Shown here in pieces: positions 8,503 through 17,147 of a DNA stretch of 64,000 bases (positions are counted from its first letter, which is position 1; the number at the start of each line of letters is the position of its first letter). The stretch is from Polyangiaceae bacterium (GTDB lineage Bacteria; Myxococcota_A; Polyangia; Polyangiales; Polyangiaceae), in contig JADJRH010000011.1 in assembly GCA_016712345.1 (NCBI GenBank), positions 4,836,001-4,900,000 of the forward strand, in the 5' to 3' direction. The notes under the pieces were generated by a model. The model was given only the letters and a program-made list of their open reading frames with translations. It searched no databases and was not told the DNA's origin. The translations under genes and the position numbers were made by a program.

Positions 8503-9387
8503 TCAGGGAGTCGTGATCTCGGTCCGAGGTGACTGGCCGAACTTGCGCGCGTACTCGCGACTGAACTGCGTCGGACTCTCGTAGCCGACCTCGTAGGCAG
8601 CACTCGCCACAGTGTGACCCTCGGTCCGCAGCAGGCGCCGGGCCTCGATGAGGCGCAGGTTTTTCTGGTACTGCAGGGGCGAAGTCGCGGCGATCGACTT
8701 GAAGTGCATGTAAAAGCTCGACGTGCTCATACCCGCGAGCTTGGCGAGATCGGACATGGCCAGGCTCTGCTTGAACTCGCGACGGATGTGCTCAATGGCC
8801 CGCCCAACGCCGCGCGCTTGACTGTCGTGGGCGACTAACTGACGCAGCATGGCCCCGTGTGGTGCCAACAGCAGCCGAAGGTGGATCTCGTCGAGGCCCC
8901 GAGGCGCGAGCACACGCGCCGCGATCGGCTCGTCGGCGAGCGCCAAGTAGCGAGTGAAGGCATCGAGCAGCGCGAGATCAGTCTTGCCGACCTCCAGCGA
9001 ATGCCCGCCCGCAGGAGCGAGCGTGACGTCCCCGAGTTCGTGATGAAGGCTGCGCAAGCGGGACAGGTCGATCGACGAGATCAGTGCAAGGTAGGGAACC
9101 GCGTTGCTGGCCTTGGTGATCTGAGACACAACTGGGAGGCTGTGGCTGACGATCAGGGACTCGCCGGCGCCAAAGCGCACGCTGCGTTCGCCCAGCATCG
9201 TTTGTTTCTCACCTCGAAGATGCTCGACTTCGCCGGTCGACATGGGATTCGGCCGACGACCGAGCACTTCGGCTTCGACCGCATTAACGAGGCGATCGAC
9301 CACCTGCGCGGCAACAAGGCCCGCTATCGGGTGGTTCTCGATCGCTGATCCGCTGGCGGCCTGGGTCGCGCCCGTCGAGGGCGACAA
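8503..9387 (-). pseudogene. AraC-family regulator, 5'-truncated chimeric frame
   Basis: The frame encodes 294 residues, but only residues ~60-294 are AraC-like. These start at RGEKQTMLGERS in the N-terminal cupin-like domain of the AraC_N group and continue through SLPVVSQITKAS. They end in an intact double HTH (MSDLAKLAGMSTSSFYMHFK ... ASAAYEVGYESPTQFSREYA). Residues 1 to ~58 are the antisense reading of an alcohol dehydrogenase 3' end (9211-9348) and have no regulator character. The simplest reading is an internal deletion that fused a truncated AraC gene to a truncated, originally divergent dehydrogenase gene. The DNA-binding domain might still be made, from this start or an internal one, but ligand sensing is probably lost. 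Confidence 0.75.
9211..9348 (+). pseudogene. Zinc alcohol dehydrogenase, last ~45 codons
   Basis: The translation MLDFAGRHGIRPTTEHFGF, then DRINEAIDHLRGNKARYRVV ending LDR-stop, is the unmistakable C-terminus of medium-chain zinc alcohol dehydrogenases (consensus: I-R-P, then N-E-A-x2-x-L-R-x-G-x-A-R-Y-R-x-V-L). The preceding ~290 codons, with cofactor and zinc sites, are absent. The sequence changes into AraC antisense near 9210. Together with the truncated AraC frame it marks a deletion scar. Confidence 0.8.
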
Positions 9388-9402
9388 CGGTGCGACGGAG
9401 CA

Positions 9403-9610
9403 ACGCGATCACACGGTAAGCCGGAAGCTGGAGAAAAAAACGCCTTTCAGGGCGGCTTCGCTTGGCCTAACGCTGGACTCGTTGCTGATCGCGGCGCCCG
9501 GGGGGCGACGCGATCACACGGTAGAGCCAGGAGCGGGAGACAAAAAAAAACCGCCTTTGGGCGGTTTCTTTTTGGCTCCAGCTGCTGGACTCGAACCAGC
9601 GACCCGGCGG
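9403..9610. repeat. 105-bp tandem duplication of tRNA-Asn 3' end plus terminator
   Basis: Bases 9403-9496 and 9508-9610 align end to end. Both begin ACGCGATCACACGGTA and contain an A-run followed by a CGCCTTT hairpin (decayed in the left copy). Both continue into the tRNA 3' part: GCTGGACTCGAACCAGCGA in the right copy against GCTGGACTCGTTGCTGATC in the left. The right copy is the functional tRNA-Asn end and terminator; the left is a diverged duplicate. This could be a fossil integration site or the stub of a second tRNA gene. Confidence 0.8.
9542..9570 (-). terminator. Rho-independent terminator of tRNA-Asn
   Basis: The stem AAACCGCC / GGCGGTTT with loop TTTG is flanked by nine A on the left (a U-run on the minus strand), immediately after the tRNA 3' end. 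The T-rich right flank (TTTCTTTTT) means it could work in both directions. Confidence 0.9.
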
Positions 9611-9648
9611 TTAACAGCCGCCTGCTCTACCGACTGAGCTAAGCTGGA
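9573..9648 (-). tRNA. tRNA-Asn (anticodon GTT)
   Basis: A 76-nt gene on the minus strand with a 7-bp acceptor stem (TCCAGCT/AGCTGGA), discriminator G and encoded CCA. The anticodon loop is CTGTTAA (anticodon at 9615-9613) on a 5-bp GGCGG/CCGCC stem, with a TTCGAGT T-loop. Its 3' end faces the segment at 1-9.4 kb, which differs in motif content from the rest of the window. Confidence 0.97.
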
Positions 9649-9834
9649 ATGCGTCGGAGGGGCGCGAAGATATCCAATCAATTTCATCCGTCAAGCACTT
9701 TCTCACCAAAGTGAAAATTCGCCGGTCGTCGTTGAGCGCGGTTGCCCGAGACCCCGCTCCAAGTCACCGGCCGATCTTGTTTCGCGCGTGTAACACAAAC
9801 CCTCAAAAACCCGGCGTATCCTCGGCCCCACCTC

Positions 9835-10614
9835 ATGCCGTCGGCCCTCACCGCGCGTTTCGCGCTCGCCGCTTTTGCGTACACATTGACCGCGTGTTCG
9901 TCGTCTTCGGGGCCCGGCACGGCCACCGAAATCAAAGTCGCCGCCGCCTCCGATCTCACCCACGCTTTTGAGAAACTCGGCGCCGAGTTCACCGCAAAAA
10001 CAAGCAAAAAAGTCACCTTTTCGTTTGGGTCAAGCGGCCTGCTCGCAAAACAAATCGCGCAGGGTGCACCCTTCGATGTTTTTGCCGCCGCCAATGTTTC
10101 ATTCGTCGACGACGCCGTTTCATCGGGGCGCTGCGACGCGTCGACAAAACAGCTTTACGCCCGCGGAAAACTCGCTGTTTGGACCAAGGCCGGAACCAAA
10201 GTGCAAAGCCTCGCCGACCTCAAATCCAATGCGTACACAAAGGTCGCCATCGCCAATCCCGAACATGCGCCGTACGGTCGCGCCGCGCGCGAAGCCCTAC
10301 AAAAAGCGGCTCTTTGGGATGATCTAAAACCCAAGTTGGTGTTTGGTGAAAACGTGTTGCAAGCCCTCCAATACGCGCAAACGGGCAATGCCGACGCGGC
10401 GATTGTGTCTTTTTCGCTCGTAAAAAACGCCCCCGGTGAAACGTTTGAAATCGCCGAGTCCGAGCACGCGCCGCTTCAACAGGCGCTTGTTGTATGTGGC
10501 ACCGGCCCTCAAAAAACCGTCGCTTCCGAGTTTGCCACATTCGTTACATCGCCCCGGGGCCGCGCCGTGTTAAGCGAGTTTGGCTTTCTCGCGCCCGCCA
10601 ATTCGCCGCCCTGA
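9835..10614 (+). CDS. modA: Molybdate ABC transporter, substrate-binding lipoprotein ModA
   Basis: A 259-residue periplasmic binding protein, membrane-anchored by a lipobox near residue 18 (TLTAC followed by a serine-rich stretch). ModA signatures are IKVAAASDLTHAFEKLGAEF, FSFGSSGLLAKQIAQGAPFD and VFAAAN. It captures molybdate or tungstate and delivers it to ModB/ModC. I chose the ATG at 9835 because it gives a clean lipoprotein signal; the frame is open upstream. modB begins 6 bases after the stop. Confidence 0.9.
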   Translation: MPSALTARFALAAFAYTLTACSSSSGPGTATEIKVAAASDLTHAFEKLGAEFTAKTSKKVTFSFGSSGLLAKQIAQGAPFDVFAAANVSFVDDAVSSGRCDASTKQLYARGKLAVWTKAGTKVQSLADLKSNAYTKVAIANPEHAPYGRAAREALQKAALWDDLKPKLVFGENVLQALQYAQTGNADAAIVSFSLVKNAPGETFEIAESEHAPLQQALVVCGTGPQKTVASEFATFVTSPRGRAVLSEFGFLAPANSPP

Positions 10615-10620
10615 CGCAAC

Positions 10621-11280
10621 GTGTACACAAGCCCCCTCCTCCTCTCGTTTCAAGTGGCTATCGTTGCAACAACGTTTGCCGCCCTGTTTGGCATTTTAAT
10701 CGGGCTTTTGCTTTCAAAACCGTTCTTCGGCCGCGACCTCGCCGACGTGATCGTCACCGCACCCATCGTCCTTCCGCCCACGGTTCTTGGGTATTACGTG
10801 CTTGTGTTGCTCGGCCGGCAAAGCCCCATTGGCCACGCGTTTGAAGCGCTCACAGGTTCGCCGATCGTTTTCACCCGCACCGGCGCCACCATTGCCGCGT
10901 TTATCGGCGCTCTTCCGCTCACCACAAAAAGCGCCCGCGCCGCGCTCGAATCAGTGGATTATCGGCTCGTTCTCGCCGCGCGTACACTTGGCGCGGGCCC
11001 TGTTCGTGCGTTCGTCACGGTGCATCTCCCGCTCGCAGCGCGTGGCATTCTCGCCGGCACCATGCTCGGATTCGCTCGATCTCTCGGTGATTTCGGCGTC
11101 ACACTCATGGTCGCCGGTGACATCCCCGGCCAAACGCAAACCGCGTCGCTCGCCATTTACGATGCGCTGCAAGCCGGCCGCGACGGCGATGCGGCGTTTC
11201 TTGTCGGCTTTCTCACGCTGCTTTCAGGCGGGCTTTTGTACGCCATCACCAAGCTCACGGGGCGTGCCGATGCCCGGTGA
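10621..11280 (+). CDS. modB: Molybdate ABC transporter permease ModB
   Basis: A 219-residue inner-membrane permease with about five hydrophobic segments. The cytoplasmic coupling loop VDYRLVLAARTLGAGPVRAF matches the EAA motif (E-A-A-x3-G-x9-I/L-P) of ABC importers and is followed by LPLAARGILAG. The start is a GTG (GTGTACACAAGC) just after the modA stop. It overlaps modC by 11 bases. Length is normal for ModB. Confidence 0.92.
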   Translation: MYTSPLLLSFQVAIVATTFAALFGILIGLLLSKPFFGRDLADVIVTAPIVLPPTVLGYYVLVLLGRQSPIGHAFEALTGSPIVFTRTGATIAAFIGALPLTTKSARAALESVDYRLVLAARTLGAGPVRAFVTVHLPLAARGILAGTMLGFARSLGDFGVTLMVAGDIPGQTQTASLAIYDALQAGRDGDAAFLVGFLTLLSGGLLYAITKLTGRADAR

Positions 11281-12079
11281 TCCGCTTTCGGTCCACATCC
11301 GCTTTTCGCGCCCCAAGTCCGAGTTTCTTCTCGATGTGGCGTTTGAAGCACCGGCCGGCGTCACCGTTTTGTTCGGCCCCTCCGGGTCGGGAAAAAGCAC
11401 CATTTTGGCTGCGATCGCCGGCCTCATCACGCCCACGGCCGGCCGCATCGCGCTCGGCGATCGCGAGTGGTTCAACGCTCAAAACAAAACCAACGTGGCC
11501 ATCGAGCATCGCCGCATCGCCTTCGTTTTTCAGTCATTGGCGCTTTTCCCTCACATGACAGCGCTCCAAAATGCGGAATTTGGCATCGCGCGCAACGTGC
11601 CGAAAACCGAGCGTACACATCGCGCGCAGCAAAGCCTTGCCCGATTTCGCGTCGATCACCTGTCCCAGCGCAAACCCGCCACATTCTCCGGCGGTGAAGC
11701 GCAGCGCGTCGCCCTCGCCCGCGCGTTTGCCATGTCGCCCAACGTGGTGCTTCTCGACGAGCCTTTTTCTGCGCTCGACCTGTCGCTTCGCCAGCAATTT
11801 GTGGCCGACCTGCGCGCCGCCGCCCAGGAGCTGTGTGTACCCATTGTGCATGTCACACATCATCGAAACGAAGCGCGCGCCCTCGCCGACAGCGTGATTC
11901 TCTTGGAACAAGGCAAAATCAAGGCTCGCGGCGCATGTTCGGATCTGTTGCCCCCGCTCTCTCATCGACCTTTTGAGGGCCGCGCCGACGAAACGCCGTC
12001 TCCTTTGCCGGTCACCGCTGCACCCCGCGCTTCAGCCGACCTTTCTTTTGCTGAAACGCCCATGCCCTCGTCGCGCTGA
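11270..12079 (+). CDS. modC: Molybdate ABC transporter ATPase ModC, lacking TOBE domain
   Basis: The ATP-hydrolysing subunit. Walker A is GPSGSGKST, the Q-loop is FVFQSLALFPH, the signature is FSGGEAQRVALARA, Walker B is VVLLDEPFSALD and the switch His is in VTHHRNEA. At 269 residues it is shorter than classic ModC (~350) and has no molybdate-binding TOBE/MOP domain after the ATPase core. I set the start at the ATG at 11270, overlapping the modB stop. The last ~40 codons overlap the convergent TetR gene; this tail (PSPLPVTAAPRASADLSF) is not family-like. Confidence 0.9.
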   Translation: MPGDPLSVHIRFSRPKSEFLLDVAFEAPAGVTVLFGPSGSGKSTILAAIAGLITPTAGRIALGDREWFNAQNKTNVAIEHRRIAFVFQSLALFPHMTALQNAEFGIARNVPKTERTHRAQQSLARFRVDHLSQRKPATFSGGEAQRVALARAFAMSPNVVLLDEPFSALDLSLRQQFVADLRAAAQELCVPIVHVTHHRNEARALADSVILLEQGKIKARGACSDLLPPLSHRPFEGRADETPSPLPVTAAPRASADLSFAETPMPSSR

Positions 12080-12726
12080 AGCCCGGGCAAACGCGGGCAT
12101 TCATGCTCGGCCGACAACCCATCGCCGTGCAATGCGCCGAGAAGCGCCGTGTCGAGCGTGGTTTTACAAATACCCTCCCAAACGCTCGCTTCGTGCGTGC
12201 GATCGGTATCAAACGCAGCTTGCACACCCACGCCGAGACTCGCCGCCCAAATGGCTCGCCTCGCATTTCGTCGTTCAGCCGCAGAAAAGCCCGCCGAAAG
12301 TACCTTTTCAACCGCCCCTTCCACCATCTGTCGAGGGGCGCTCCTCTTCTCATTCAGGGCCGATATCAACATTCGAAAATGCGCCGGATGAGCCGCCGCA
12401 AACCTGACCATCGACACCACAGTGGCCGTGAGCACCGCTGCTGAAACATCGGCCCCCATCGTTCGCTCACGCGCCACCCGAGCCGCATGATCCATCGCTC
12501 GCGCCATGCGCGACAAACCGTCGTCGATAACGGCCTGAATGAGCGCGTCTTTGTCAGCAAAGTGCCTGTACACAGCGCTCGGTGAAACCCCAATGTGCCG
12601 CGCCGCTTCACGCAGGCTCACCGTTTTCACCCCGCCGGTTTCCACCGCTCGCAACGCAAACAGAACGAGCGCGTTTCTAAGGTCGCCGTGATGGTAAGGT
12701 TGTTTATCCCCTTCCATGGTGTCCAC
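11962..12726 (-). CDS. TetR/AcrR-family regulator
   Basis: A 254-residue regulator. The N-terminal HTH reads HHGDLRNALVLFALRAVETG and VSLREAARHIGVSPSAVYRH followed by FADKDALI, typical of the TetR group near the WHG-domain subfamily. The remainder is the helical ligand/dimerisation domain. The start is a GTG placed directly after the stop of the cysteine desulfurase gene (TGA then GTG, no gap), so the two are co-transcribed. An ATG three codons later is an alternative. The last ~40 residues overlap the convergent modC end and are probably dispensable. The ligand is unknown. Confidence 0.85.
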   Translation of the reverse strand: MDTMEGDKQPYHHGDLRNALVLFALRAVETGGVKTVSLREAARHIGVSPSAVYRHFADKDALIQAVIDDGLSRMARAMDHAARVARERTMGADVSAAVLTATVVSMVRFAAAHPAHFRMLISALNEKRSAPRQMVEGAVEKVLSAGFSAAERRNARRAIWAASLGVGVQAAFDTDRTHEASVWEGICKTTLDTALLGALHGDGLSAEHECPRLPGLQRDEGMGVSAKERSAEARGAAVTGKGDGVSSARPSKGR

Positions 12727-13866
12727 TCAAGATCTACCCGTCAGGTTTTTCCATGCCGTCGTCAAAAGCTCAGCCGCTTTATCCACCTGAGCATCGGTCG
12801 TGTGCCTACCCAAGGTAAGCCGCACCGTACCCATCGCTTCTTCACTGGGTACACCCAACGCCAAAATTCCACTCGACGCCACGTCTTTCCCGTCATGGCA
12901 GGCCGCCCCTGTCGACGCCGCCACATCCGGCACAAGCGCAAGCAGCTCAGGCCCTTTTACACCTGGAAATCGCACACTCAGCGTGTTGGGTAAACGGTCC
13001 ACCCCTTCCCCATTAAGCCGCATCCCTTCTACCCGGGTAGACAACTTCTTCCACAACCTGTTGCGCATCATCCCAAGCAACTCACCCAACCATTCAGCAT
13101 CGCGCCGCGCCGCTTCACAGGCCACGCCAAACCCCACAATCGACGCAACATTCTCCGTGCCGGGACGTTTTCCGCGCTCATGTCCGGCACCGAGGGCAAA
13201 GGGCAGGATGGGTGTACCCTTTCGAACATAAAGCGCCCCTACCCCTTTTGGACCGTACAGCTTGTGCGCCGCCATGGAGAGCAAATCGAGGCCCAACTCC
13301 TCCACCGACACAGCAACCTTCCCAAGCGACTGCGCCGCGTCGGTGTGCACAAACACCCCTTTTTCACGGGCGACTTTTGCGATCTCCCCAATCGGTTGAA
13401 TCACCCCCGTTTCGTTGTGGGCGTGCATCACCGTGACAAGCAACGTGGTTTCATCGAGCGCCGCAAGAGCCTCTTCCGCGGCGATCCTCCCCTGCCCGTT
13501 CACCGGCACGCGCGTGACCCTGTACCCGTTTTCTTCAAAATGTGTACACACCTTGGCAATGGCCGGATGTTCCACGTTGGAGGTCACAATGTGCTTTTTT
13601 TCAGGGCGCGCCGCAGCGAGCCCGCGCAACGCCAGGTTGTTTGACTCGGTACCACCCGACGTAAAAAACACTTCTTCGGGCGCGGCGGTGATGAGCGCCG
13701 CCACTTGAGCGCGGGCCTGTTCCACCGCCGCGCGCGCCTCGCGACCGTAACTGTGTACACTTGACGGATTGCCGTATTTACCGCGCAAATAAGGCAACAT
13801 CGCGTCAAGCGCTTCAGGCAACAGAGGTGTAGTGGCGTTGTGATCCAGGTAGATCGGCTCGGGCAC
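12727..13866 (-). CDS. Cysteine desulfurase (IscS/NifS family)
   Basis: A 379-residue PLP enzyme that takes sulfur from cysteine for Fe-S clusters, thiolated tRNA or molybdenum cofactor. Seen: LDHNATTPLLPEAL at the start, FTSGGTESNN, the PLP Asp in FVHTDAAQSLGK, the Schiff-base Lys in MAAHKLYGPKGVG, and the persulfide Cys in STGAACHDG. Class-I-like order with no extra domains. The gene stands opposite modABC and in operon with a TetR gene. A link to molybdenum cofactor sulfuration is possible but is only inferred from proximity. Confidence 0.92.
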   Translation of the reverse strand: MPEPIYLDHNATTPLLPEALDAMLPYLRGKYGNPSSVHSYGREARAAVEQARAQVAALITAAPEEVFFTSGGTESNNLALRGLAAARPEKKHIVTSNVEHPAIAKVCTHFEENGYRVTRVPVNGQGRIAAEEALAALDETTLLVTVMHAHNETGVIQPIGEIAKVAREKGVFVHTDAAQSLGKVAVSVEELGLDLLSMAAHKLYGPKGVGALYVRKGTPILPFALGAGHERGKRPGTENVASIVGFGVACEAARRDAEWLGELLGMMRNRLWKKLSTRVEGMRLNGEGVDRLPNTLSVRFPGVKGPELLALVPDVAASTGAACHDGKDVASSGILALGVPSEEAMGTVRLTLGRHTTDAQVDKAAELLTTAWKNLTGRS

Positions 13867-13929
13867 GCGACCACGCTACCATTTCTCTCGCGCAGCCCGT
13901 CGCCCGGTTGTTGGCCGCAACGCAGACGT

Positions 13930-14565
13930 TCACGCAATCTCAGGCGTTTCTTGCAAAAGATCTTCAGCGCGATCGAGCACCGCTGTGCGCGCTGGGCCGG
14001 CGTTTTGTAGGCCCGCCGCCGTGATCTCCAGAAGCAGGGTTGTTGCAGCCGCATCCAACCGCACGCGAAACACAAGCGCCCCGGGGCCGGCGGGAACAAG
14101 CACAATGCCGTGCTCCCACCACTCGGATGCCTCGTCTTCGTCGTAGAAATACGGGCCGGCTTCAATGGCCTCCACAGCGGCCGCAGGCGCCCAATCGAGG
14201 CCACGCTCCACCATCGCTTCGTCAAAGCGCTCGCGGTGCCTCTCCGCTTCGGCGAGAGGGTCCGTCTCCATCGCCCCGCCAATAGCAAACCCCGGCAATC
14301 CGGCGCGCACGCGGGCACCTGAAACGGCGGCCTGCGGTGCTCCAAACAATCGAAGAAAAAAGGCCGTGACAACATCCGCACCGTGCGTGCGTACACCGGT
14401 GTCGGGCGGCGGCGCCGAAAACATGTTCGCCGGGCCTTCAATCGACACGGTGCACGTCGCCGCTCGCGCGTCCGGGAGTTCAAAGGCGATTCGCATTCCG
14501 TCGCCGAGATCCCATCGACCGGCCAGAGCGCGATACCCATTTTTGGCAATGTTGTAGAAAGCCAT
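13930..14565 (-). CDS. Hypothetical protein divergent from vgrG
   Basis: A soluble, acidic protein of 211 residues with no signal peptide or membrane segment. It begins MAFYNIAKNGYRALAGRWDL and contains GPYFYDEDEASEWWEHG. I do not recognise the family. It starts 50 bases from vgrG on the other strand, so it may belong to the type VI cassette. The ATG at 14565 was chosen; a GTG six codons upstream is possible. Confidence 0.7.
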   Translation of the reverse strand: MAFYNIAKNGYRALAGRWDLGDGMRIAFELPDARAATCTVSIEGPANMFSAPPPDTGVRTHGADVVTAFFLRLFGAPQAAVSGARVRAGLPGFAIGGAMETDPLAEAERHRERFDEAMVERGLDWAPAAAVEAIEAGPYFYDEDEASEWWEHGIVLVPAGPGALVFRVRLDAAATTLLLEITAAGLQNAGPARTAVLDRAEDLLQETPEIA

Positions 14566-14615
14566 GTCAAACCCTTGTACCACGCCGCCGGTTCATCTAA
14601 GTATTCAAACGACGC

Positions 14616-17147
14616 ATGGAGCACGTTCAGCTGAGCCTCGCGGGTGGAGACTTCTCGTTATCGGTGCGGCAATTCTCCGTCCGCGAACGCATCTCCGCCG
14701 GCTTCGTTGTCAACGTCGTCGCGCGATCGCCGCTTGAAGACGTGCCCATGGCCGCTGTTGTCGGCCAAAAAGCCGGATTAAGCCTGGTGAGCGCCCTCGG
14801 GGGTGAGCGCCTCTGGCGCGGCATCTGCTCCGAAATGCGGCTCGCCCGGGTGGAACAATCGGGCCTTTCCACCTATGAGTTGACAATTGTTCCAAGCATT
14901 CACCGCTTAACCTTACGCCGAGAAAACAGGCTTTTTCAGCACAAGTCTATTGTGGAGATCGTCAAGTCAATCCTCGACGAGCATGGCATTGAGCATGTGT
15001 TTCGCCTTACAAACGCCGGCCTTCCTCCACTGGAATTGCGTACACAATACATGGAGACGGACGACACTTTCGTTCGCCGCCTGCTCGAAGAAGCCGGGAT
15101 TTCCTTTTACTTTGAAGACGCGGGTGAATCGGCGTCCACTCTTGTGTTGCACGACGCACCGCAAACCAATGGAGTACGCTCGGGGCTGCCGCTGACGTTC
15201 GTTGATTCGCCGGGTCAAGCGCAGGCGGGCAAACTGGAGCACATCACCGCATTACAAGTCATTGAGCGCGACCTGCCGGCGAGGTGGACTGTCGCCGACT
15301 ATGACTTTCGGCGGCCGCGCTTCCCGCTTCAGGGCCGGGCCGATGCTTCGCCGCCCGACGTTTTGGCCGAACAATACACATACGAGCCGGGCGTCATGCT
15401 GGCAGAAATGCGTCATGCTCCTCGGGGTACAACCGCGTCTGACGATCTCGGCGTGGCGCGGTTCGATCCGCAGCGCGGCGCGGAGCGAACACGGCTCGAT
15501 CGCGATGCCGCCCATGCCGGCAAAACCGCGGTCACGTTTGAAACCAACGTGGTTGAACTGCCTCCCGGTACCGTGGTCACCACGGTGGGACATCCCCGGC
15601 CTGAACTCGCGCCCGGCAAACGCCTGCTCATTACAAGTTTAGAGTTGAGTGGGGAGATCGCTTCGGTTGAACCGTGGCTCATCCGCGCCGTCACGCAGCC
15701 CGCCGAAAAGCCGTTTCGACCGGCGCGCGTTACCCCAAAGCCGCAGATGTTTGGGCTTCAAACCGCGGTGGTTGTGGGCGATCGCAGCGCGCTTGAAGGT
15801 GATTCAAACCTTGCGGGTCAGGCATTCGCCGAAGAAATGCTTGCCGGCAACGAAGTGTACACCGATGAATTGGGTCGGGTGCGCGTTCAGTTTCCTTGGG
15901 ATCGAGAGGGTGAACTTTCTCCCGCAAGCTCCATTTGGATGCGCGTTTCGCAGGGGTGGGCCGGCGCGGGATACGGCATGTTCACCATCCCCCGCATCGG
16001 CCAAGAAGTGCTTGTAGCGTATTTGGGAGGCGACGTTGACAGCCCGGTTGTCGTTGGACGCGTACACAACGAAGTGCAACCGCCGCCCTACCCATTGCCG
16101 CGCAATCAAACCGTGAGCACCTGGAAAACAGCGTCATCGCCCGCGGGAGACGGCTTTAATGAACTCCGGTTCGACGATGGTCAGGGCCGAGAGCATGTGT
16201 ACCTTCAGGCCGAGCGCGACATGGATCGGCTTGTAAAAAAGGATCTGCGTGAAGCGGTAGGCCATGACCACACTCGTTACGTGCAAAATCGCGAGAGCAT
16301 CGCCATAGGTCATGATCGAACCAAAGTGGTTCATCACAACGAGATCGACGCAACCGGACTCAACAGAATGGAGGTGGTTGGACTCAACAGGGCAAGCACC
16401 GTTGGAGTCGAGGAGAGCACGCATGTCGGCACGCGATGGTCGGTCACCGTGGCGCGAGGGCTCACCGGCCGCGTCGCCCGCGAGTTGGATCGCATTGCAA
16501 AAGGCCCATTGAGCGGTGTGTTGGCCGGCGCGGCGCGCAGTGTTCTCGGAGCGCTGCCGGGAGATCCCACCGGCAATACCGCCGACGCGGCGCTCTCTCA
16601 GTTTGGGCGCGCCGCCGCCGAAAAACTCAAGGCCCTCATCACCACGGCGGCAGAAAACGCCGCAGAAGCCGGCCCGCCGCCCACAAGCATTGAGGTGGTG
16701 GATAGGCAGATCAAACTCACCACCGGCGAGGCGTCGATCATCCTCGACGGACCCAATATCACCTTCACAGCGCAGGGCGCCATCACCCTGCACGCCCACA
16801 AGAGTGTCAGTGTGCTTTCTGAAGAAGAGGCGGTGATTGCTTCACGCGGCCGAAGCGCTCTCATTTCGGCAACGGATGATGTCATTGTCCAGGGCAAAAA
16901 AACAGTCCACCTCAATCCCTACCAAGCGTCCGGCACCCTGTCAGAAATCGCGTCGATCGAGGGCGCATCCGGTGGGCCGCGTTGCGCCCGTTGTGGTGAA
17001 GCGCTCTCTGAAACCGCCGATGGGCTCATGTGCCCGTCGCACGGTGTGCCGGGGATGGAAGACACGCTCGGCGAGACAGAAGAGCCGGACGATGTGGCCG
17101 ATCCCAACGTCGCAACAGACTACGACGCCAGCGAGCAATCCACATGA
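14616..17147 (+). CDS. vgrG: Type VI secretion tip protein VgrG with C-terminal zinc-ribbon-like tail
   Basis: An 843-residue spike protein that caps the Hcp tube and carries effectors out of the cell. N-terminal gp27-like module (about 1-370) with FQHKSIVEIVKSILDEHGI and TDDTFVRRLLEEAGISFYFE. Then gp5 OB-fold: DELGRVRVQFPWDREG, SSIWMRVSQGWAG and GYGMFTIPRIGQEVLVAYLGGD, all diagnostic. Next a beta-helix needle region with repeated GHDHTRYV/IGHDRTKVV-type turns, and a DUF2345-like stretch (LTTGEASIILDGPNITF). The last ~70 residues add CARCGEALSE...CPSHG, a putative zinc ribbon that may dock cargo. It overlaps the next gene by 4 bases. No T6SS structural genes lie in the window, so this is an orphan payload locus. 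Confidence 0.95.
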   Translation: MEHVQLSLAGGDFSLSVRQFSVRERISAGFVVNVVARSPLEDVPMAAVVGQKAGLSLVSALGGERLWRGICSEMRLARVEQSGLSTYELTIVPSIHRLTLRRENRLFQHKSIVEIVKSILDEHGIEHVFRLTNAGLPPLELRTQYMETDDTFVRRLLEEAGISFYFEDAGESASTLVLHDAPQTNGVRSGLPLTFVDSPGQAQAGKLEHITALQVIERDLPARWTVADYDFRRPRFPLQGRADASPPDVLAEQYTYEPGVMLAEMRHAPRGTTASDDLGVARFDPQRGAERTRLDRDAAHAGKTAVTFETNVVELPPGTVVTTVGHPRPELAPGKRLLITSLELSGEIASVEPWLIRAVTQPAEKPFRPARVTPKPQMFGLQTAVVVGDRSALEGDSNLAGQAFAEEMLAGNEVYTDELGRVRVQFPWDREGELSPASSIWMRVSQGWAGAGYGMFTIPRIGQEVLVAYLGGDVDSPVVVGRVHNEVQPPPYPLPRNQTVSTWKTASSPAGDGFNELRFDDGQGREHVYLQAERDMDRLVKKDLREAVGHDHTRYVQNRESIAIGHDRTKVVHHNEIDATGLNRMEVVGLNRASTVGVEESTHVGTRWSVTVARGLTGRVARELDRIAKGPLSGVLAGAARSVLGALPGDPTGNTADAALSQFGRAAAEKLKALITTAAENAAEAGPPPTSIEVVDRQIKLTTGEASIILDGPNITFTAQGAITLHAHKSVSVLSEEEAVIASRGRSALISATDDVIVQGKKTVHLNPYQASGTLSEIASIEGASGGPRCARCGEALSETADGLMCPSHGVPGMEDTLGETEEPDDVADPNVATDYDASEQST

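Noticed and set aside
9649..9834. Molybdenum-cofactor riboswitch upstream of modA
   Set aside because: I looked for the conserved stem pattern and found none; the region has no clear structured leader.
13584..14624. 346-codon minus-strand frame spanning two genes
   Set aside because: It runs out of frame across the start of the cysteine desulfurase and the hypothetical protein. The product is arginine- and cysteine-rich with no motif.
16134..16799. 221-codon minus-strand frame inside vgrG
   Set aside because: A shadow of the VgrG needle region, with no homology features or start signal.
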